Shown: positions 37,756-41,272 of the stretch, one piece after another
Numbering within the stretch: position 1 is the stretch's first letter
How the letters are laid out: every line of letters begins with the position of its first letter
Origin: Pseudomonas japonica
GTDB lineage: Bacteria > Pseudomonadota > Gammaproteobacteria > Pseudomonadales > Pseudomonadaceae
Reading direction: 5' to 3'
Assembly (NCBI RefSeq): GCF_900188455.1
Contig: NZ_FZOL01000037.1
Coordinates: forward strand, 1-41,272
DNA length: 41,272 nt
Translations under genes and position numbers: made by a program
Notes under the pieces: generated by a model
Told to the model about the DNA's origin: nothing
What the model saw: the letters and a program-made list of their open reading frames with translations, nothing else
The model's database searches: none

Positions 37756-40200
37756 ATGCACACCCCTTCCCGTCTCAATCCGCTCAGCAAGGCCCTGCTG
37801 ATGCGTCATGCGCTGCGCAAACCGGTGTTCGCCGCCATGGGCCTGGCCTGCATGCTGCCGCTGGCGGCCCAGGTCCAGGCTCAGGAAATCGAGTTCAACA
37901 TTCCGGCGCAGTCCCTGGCCAGCGCCCTGAATGAGTGGGGCCGGCAGAGCAACCTGCAACTGTTGTTCAGCCCGGAAGACGTGCAAGGCAAGACCAGCAC
38001 CGCGGTGCGTGGCAAATACTCCCCGGCCCAGGCCGCCGGCCAGCTGCTCAAGGGCACCGGCATCGGCTACAGCCTGCAGGGCGACACCCTGACCCTGAGC
38101 ATGAGCGGCCCGGCCTCGGCGGTGAACCTGAGCCCGACCACCATCGGCGCGCAGCAACTGGGCACCACCACCGACGGCACCCACTCCTACGCCACCAACG
38201 CGGTGACCATCGGCAAGTCCACCCAGACCCTGCGCGAGACCCCGCAGTCGGTGACGGTGATGACCCGCCAGCTGCTGGACGACAAGAACCTCAACAGCCT
38301 CGACAAGGTCATGGCCAAGACCCCCGGCATCACCTTCGGCCAGCGCAACTTCGGCGCCCACGTGTTCCAGTCGCGCGGCTTCGTGCTCGGCGAGGAAAGC
38401 TACCTGATGGACGGCGTGCCGGGCCAGGCCTACACCGTGACCGGCTGGCTGCCGCCGGACATGGCGGTGTATGACCGCGTCGAAGTGCTGCGCGGCGCCA
38501 CCGGCCTGCTGGTGGGCGCGGGCAACCCGGGCGGCGCGGTCAACCTGGTGCGCAAGCGCCCGACCGCCGAGCCTCGATTTTCCGTCACCGCCCGTGCCGG
38601 CAGCTGGGACAACTACCGCATGGACCTGGACGGCAGCGGCAAGCTGAACGACGCCGGCACCGTGCGCGGGCGCTTCGTCGCCGCCTATGAAGACCGCAAC
38701 TCCTACCTGGACCTGTACGAGTCGCGTACCCCGCTGCTGTACGGCATCGTCGAGGCCGACCTCAGCGAAGACACCACCTTCACCACCAGCTTTCGTCACC
38801 AGACCGGCGACGTAAACGGCTATTCGATCTTCGGTCTGCCCCGCTACAGCAACGGCCAGTCCCTCGGCCTGTCGCGTTCCACCGCCCTGGTGCAGGACTG
38901 GAACAGCCACGAAACGAAGATGGACGAAGTCTTCGCCGAGGTCGCCCACCGCTTCAACGACAACTGGACCAGCACCACCTCCTTCACCCATTCCGAAGGT
39001 CAGGTCGATCAGGCCCTGGCCTATGCGCGCGGCGCCATCAACCCGGTGACCAACACCGGCTCGACCTTTCGCGGCATCGAATTCCGCAAGGTCGACATCG
39101 ACAGCAATGGCGTCGACAGCCACGTCGAGGGCAGCTTCGACGCGTTCGGCCTGACCCACCAACTGACCGTGGGCGCGAACTGGTCGAAACAGAAGATCAA
39201 CGACAAATCGGCGGATATCTTCCTCGACCCGCGGGTCCCGGTGAATGTGTTCGACCCCGACCACCACTCCATCGCCAAGCCGCTGCGTCCCGACTGGACC
39301 TCGGTCAACAACCTGACCGACGAGCGCTACGGCCTGTACGCCAACACCCGCCTGAAACTCGCCGAGCCGCTGACCCTGGTGCTGGGTGCGCGGGTCAGCT
39401 GGTACAACTACGACTTCGAGTACAAGCTCGACGACGCGCCGGACTACAACGCCAAGGAATCCGGCCAGGTGACGCCCTTCGCCGGCCTGATCTACGACTT
39501 CAGCCAGAACTGGTCGTGGTACGCCAGCTACGCCGACATCTTCATGCCGCAGAGCAGCTACGTCAGCTACGGCGGTTCGCCGCTGAAACCGGCGATCGGC
39601 ACCAACTATGAAACCGGGATCAAGGGCGAGCTGTTCGACAAGCAGATGAACGTGTCCATGGCACTGTTCTACATCAAGCAGAAAGACGCCTTCTACGAAG
39701 ACCCGGATCCGGATCACAGCTGCCCGCAGAACATGAACGACGTCTGCTACCTCAGCGGTGTGGTGCAGCGCAGCAAGGGTGTCGACCTGGAAGCCAGCGG
39801 CGAAGTGCTGCCGGGCCTGCAGGTGATGGCCGGCTACACCTACAACATGACCTACAGCAGCGGCGCCGAGCGTCTGTCCAGCGAAACGCCGAAGCACCTG
39901 GCGAAGATCTCCACCAGCTACACCCTGCCGGGTGCCTGGAACCGCGTGACCGTCGGTGCTGGCGTACAAGCGCAGTCCGGTTACGAGAACGAGACCTGGG
40001 ACGGCTTCAAGTACGGCGCTGCCGGCCGTGCCATCTGGGATGCGCGGGTGGCCTACAAGCTGGACGAGCACTGGACCGTCAGCCTGGTCGGGGAAAACCT
40101 CGCCGACCGCAAGTACTACTCCTCGGCGGACGGCACCGACCGGGTGAACCTGTACGGCGAGCCACGCAACTACATGCTGACCCTGCGCGGGGATTTCTGA
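37756..40200 (+). CDS. fpvA: TonB-dependent ferripyoverdine receptor with signalling domain
   Basis: An 814-residue outer-membrane receptor. A signal peptide (about 1-43, cleaved after QVQA) precedes an STN/secretin-TonB signalling domain (about 45-115, IEFNIPAQSLASALNEWGRQSNLQLLF). Next come a plug domain (TLRETPQSVTVMTRQLLDD to VEVLRGATGLLVGAGNPGGAVNLVRKRP) and a 22-strand barrel ending in the terminal Phe of TLRGDF. The STN domain implies regulation of an ECF sigma factor through an anti-sigma protein, as FpvA does with FpvR. The neighbouring pvdE and the PvdS-type promoter support ferripyoverdine as ligand. Another hydroxamate siderophore cannot be excluded. A terminator follows. Confidence 0.87.
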   Translation: MHTPSRLNPLSKALLMRHALRKPVFAAMGLACMLPLAAQVQAQEIEFNIPAQSLASALNEWGRQSNLQLLFSPEDVQGKTSTAVRGKYSPAQAAGQLLKGTGIGYSLQGDTLTLSMSGPASAVNLSPTTIGAQQLGTTTDGTHSYATNAVTIGKSTQTLRETPQSVTVMTRQLLDDKNLNSLDKVMAKTPGITFGQRNFGAHVFQSRGFVLGEESYLMDGVPGQAYTVTGWLPPDMAVYDRVEVLRGATGLLVGAGNPGGAVNLVRKRPTAEPRFSVTARAGSWDNYRMDLDGSGKLNDAGTVRGRFVAAYEDRNSYLDLYESRTPLLYGIVEADLSEDTTFTTSFRHQTGDVNGYSIFGLPRYSNGQSLGLSRSTALVQDWNSHETKMDEVFAEVAHRFNDNWTSTTSFTHSEGQVDQALAYARGAINPVTNTGSTFRGIEFRKVDIDSNGVDSHVEGSFDAFGLTHQLTVGANWSKQKINDKSADIFLDPRVPVNVFDPDHHSIAKPLRPDWTSVNNLTDERYGLYANTRLKLAEPLTLVLGARVSWYNYDFEYKLDDAPDYNAKESGQVTPFAGLIYDFSQNWSWYASYADIFMPQSSYVSYGGSPLKPAIGTNYETGIKGELFDKQMNVSMALFYIKQKDAFYEDPDPDHSCPQNMNDVCYLSGVVQRSKGVDLEASGEVLPGLQVMAGYTYNMTYSSGAERLSSETPKHLAKISTSYTLPGAWNRVTVGAGVQAQSGYENETWDGFKYGAAGRAIWDARVAYKLDEHWTVSLVGENLADRKYYSSADGTDRVNLYGEPRNYMLTLRGDF

Positions 40201-40220
40201 TCCTCGGGTGATGCAGACAG

Positions 40221-40254
40221 AAGCCCCCGGCCGTGAGGTCGGGGGCTTTTTTTT
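40221..40254 (+). terminator. Rho-independent terminator of fpvA
   Basis: The stem around AAGCCCCCG (40221-40229) and CGGGGGCTT (40240-40248) is followed by eight Ts. It lies 20 bp after the fpvA stop. Confidence 0.92.
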
Positions 40255-40345
40255 GGGCGGTTCACCCGCTACACAACTCTGTCGCCATGGTCTGTTCGAT
40301 CAAAACATCGGAGGGGAAGGCTTGTCATGTGTATGACAAAGCCCC

Positions 40346-40446
40346 GTAGGAGCTGGCTTGCCTGCGAAAGGACCGCGCAGCGGTCCCAGATAGCAGTGAG
40401 GTCTGGGACCGCTACGCGGTCCTTTCGCAGGCAAGCCAGCTCCTAC
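40346..40446. repeat. Paired inverted REP element (45-bp arms)
   Basis: Arms 40346-40390 and 40402-40446 are inverted copies with one mismatch in 45 around an 11-base loop. Each starts or ends with GTAGGAGCTGGCTTGCC, a REP family different from the TGTGGGAGCG type in copies A-C. It would form a very stable stem between fpvA and the convergent small gene. Confidence 0.88.
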
Positions 40447-40510
40447 AGATGCATGAAGAAATCAACCAGCTACGAATTGCTCACAAGACAAGCCGGCTCA
40501 AGGCATCACT

Positions 40511-40750
40511 TCACACCGGCACGCTCACCGTCGACCGCGACAACGCCACCGTCAGCAACGCCTTGCAGATCCTCATGTCCAGCAGCGCATCACTGAGCAT
40601 TCGCTGATGCTTCACGCTGGTATGGGCGGGCAGATAGGACGTGAGGGCAATGGCCTTCTTCAGATGATCCTCGGCACGGCGGATCGCGTCTTCATGGGAC
40701 AGACCGGGACCGACGCAGAGGACGGGTGGATCGGGGACCAACTTCTTCAT
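40511..40750 (-). CDS. Small DUF3077/DUF6124-like protein, 79 residues
   Basis: A short helical protein beginning MKKLVPDPPVLCVGPGLSHEDAIRRA and containing MLSDALLDMRICKALLTVAL. It resembles the abundant small Pseudomonas proteins that begin with a PxPP segment and carry two helices (DUF3077 or DUF6124; I cannot say which by eye). The function is unknown. An AGGAG site lies 6 bp before the ATG. It is convergent with fpvA and separated from it by the 45-bp inverted repeat. Confidence 0.75.
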   Translation of the reverse strand: MKKLVPDPPVLCVGPGLSHEDAIRRAEDHLKKAIALTSYLPAHTSVKHQRMLSDALLDMRICKALLTVALSRSTVSVPV

Positions 40751-41272
40751 GACTAGCTCCTATTCCGGATTGGGGCTGCCACGAACTCGCTGTCAAACGA
40801 TGGGTGGCAGCTGTGCGCGGGTTGACAGACCAGGGGAATAGAAGAAAACCTGGCGCACCCGAAGGTGCCCACACGCACAGCCGCCATAGCGACAGCCAGC
40901 GCTTCAATTCCCAGCGGCCTGTCAAAGCCGATCGTTGAATTTGCAACGACCGGCGAAGACTAGGCAGCGATGCCCGGGAGCGCAACAGCTGGCAAAGGCG
41001 AAGAAGTATGCTTGGGAAATTGCCTACAAGAAAGTCGGAGATCGGTGAATTTTCCGAGCCTTATGCGACATTTTGTGCCTGATTTTCCTTCCTGAAAGAT
41101 GTCCAGTCTTGGACGACTGCTCGGCTGGCCGAGAACCTACAAGGCATTCAGCCCTTTCTAATGAAAATTCCGAAGCGCTGCTGAGATTTCCTATAGATCG
41201 CGGGGAAATGCCCTGCTGACTGCATTCACCTTCACATCAATGATTCCGCCCCTCACACGACGATGGAGGGGT
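40751..41272. other. Right-end intergenic region, no gene recognised
   Basis: No frame with a ribosome site and protein-like composition was found. It holds an imperfect dyad GCCGATCGTTG/CAACGACCGGC (40927-40937 and 40944-40954), which may be a regulatory site for the small gene at 40511. A weak hairpin CCCCTC/GAGGGG (41249-41254 and 41266-41271) lies at the window edge and could be a terminator of a gene outside. Confidence 0.5.

Noticed and set aside
37717..40071. 784-codon minus-strand frame opposite fpvA
   Set aside because: The sense strand encodes a complete TonB receptor; the antisense product is compositionally biased and motif-free.
40327..40596. 89-codon plus-strand ORF after fpvA
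   Set aside because: It is formed by the 45-bp inverted REP pair and overlaps the better supported minus-strand small gene.

Overview
The window reads as a Pseudomonas chromosome, probably from the putida/fluorescens side of the genus. Evidence: high GC, a pvdE/fpvA pair behind PvdS-type promoters, abundant REP-type repeats, and a levulinate (lva) operon with its divergent sigma54 regulator as known from P. putida.

Region 1 (about 0.4-16.7 kb) looks like a catabolic island for a hydrophobic compound. A minus-strand operon encodes DUF1329, DUF1302, an RND/MMPL exporter and a YCF48-type protein, a set often found beside steroid, terpenoid and other lipophilic-substrate pathways. A second minus-strand group encodes a phytanoyl-CoA dioxygenase-like enzyme, an FAD amine/amino-acid oxidase-like protein and a 7-TM membrane protein. 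A plus-strand group encodes a TetR regulator, a Baeyer-Villiger-type flavin monooxygenase overlapping an alpha/beta hydrolase, and two tandem paralogous AraC regulators. Three promoters (DUF1329, dioxygenase, monooxygenase) share a 21-bp operator-like motif with the invariant core GTCATTTGA, which ties the groups into one candidate TetR regulon. The substrate is unknown.

Region 2 (about 16.7-31.2 kb) is lvaR facing a long minus-strand operon. The operon begins lvaA-lvaB-lvaC-lvaD-lvaE (4-oxo/4-hydroxy acid to 3-hydroxyacyl-CoA). Where P. putida has transporter genes lvaF/lvaG, this operon continues with an iron alcohol dehydrogenase, a PuuP-like permease, a PatD-like gamma-aminobutyraldehyde dehydrogenase, an EctB-like diaminobutyrate aminotransferase and a second class III aminotransferase. 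A good -24/-12 promoter lies just upstream of lvaA. Together the genes could carry a diamine through GABA, succinic semialdehyde and 4-hydroxybutyrate into the Lva steps; this is inference. The last three intergenic gaps of the operon each hold a different strong hairpin.

Region 3 (about 31.2-35.1 kb) holds an exported or membrane-anchored nitrilase-fold protein with no cysteine at all, a third AraC regulator of the same class, a long repeat, a 28-codon gene with its own ribosome site and terminator, and a DUF2242 lipoprotein.

Region 4 (about 35.2-40.3 kb) is the pyoverdine locus edge: pvdE and fpvA, each behind a TAAAT-N16-CGT box, separated by a second copy of the long repeat. The right end has a 45-bp inverted repeat, a small DUF3077/DUF6124-like gene and about 0.5 kb without a recognisable gene.

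Three copies of a composite repeat (93-318, 33507-33862, 37061-37432) contain a conserved linker; in two of them it sits between inverted 62-bp arms. No tRNA, rRNA, CRISPR array, transposase or integrase was seen. Calls are by eye from translations; no database search was run.
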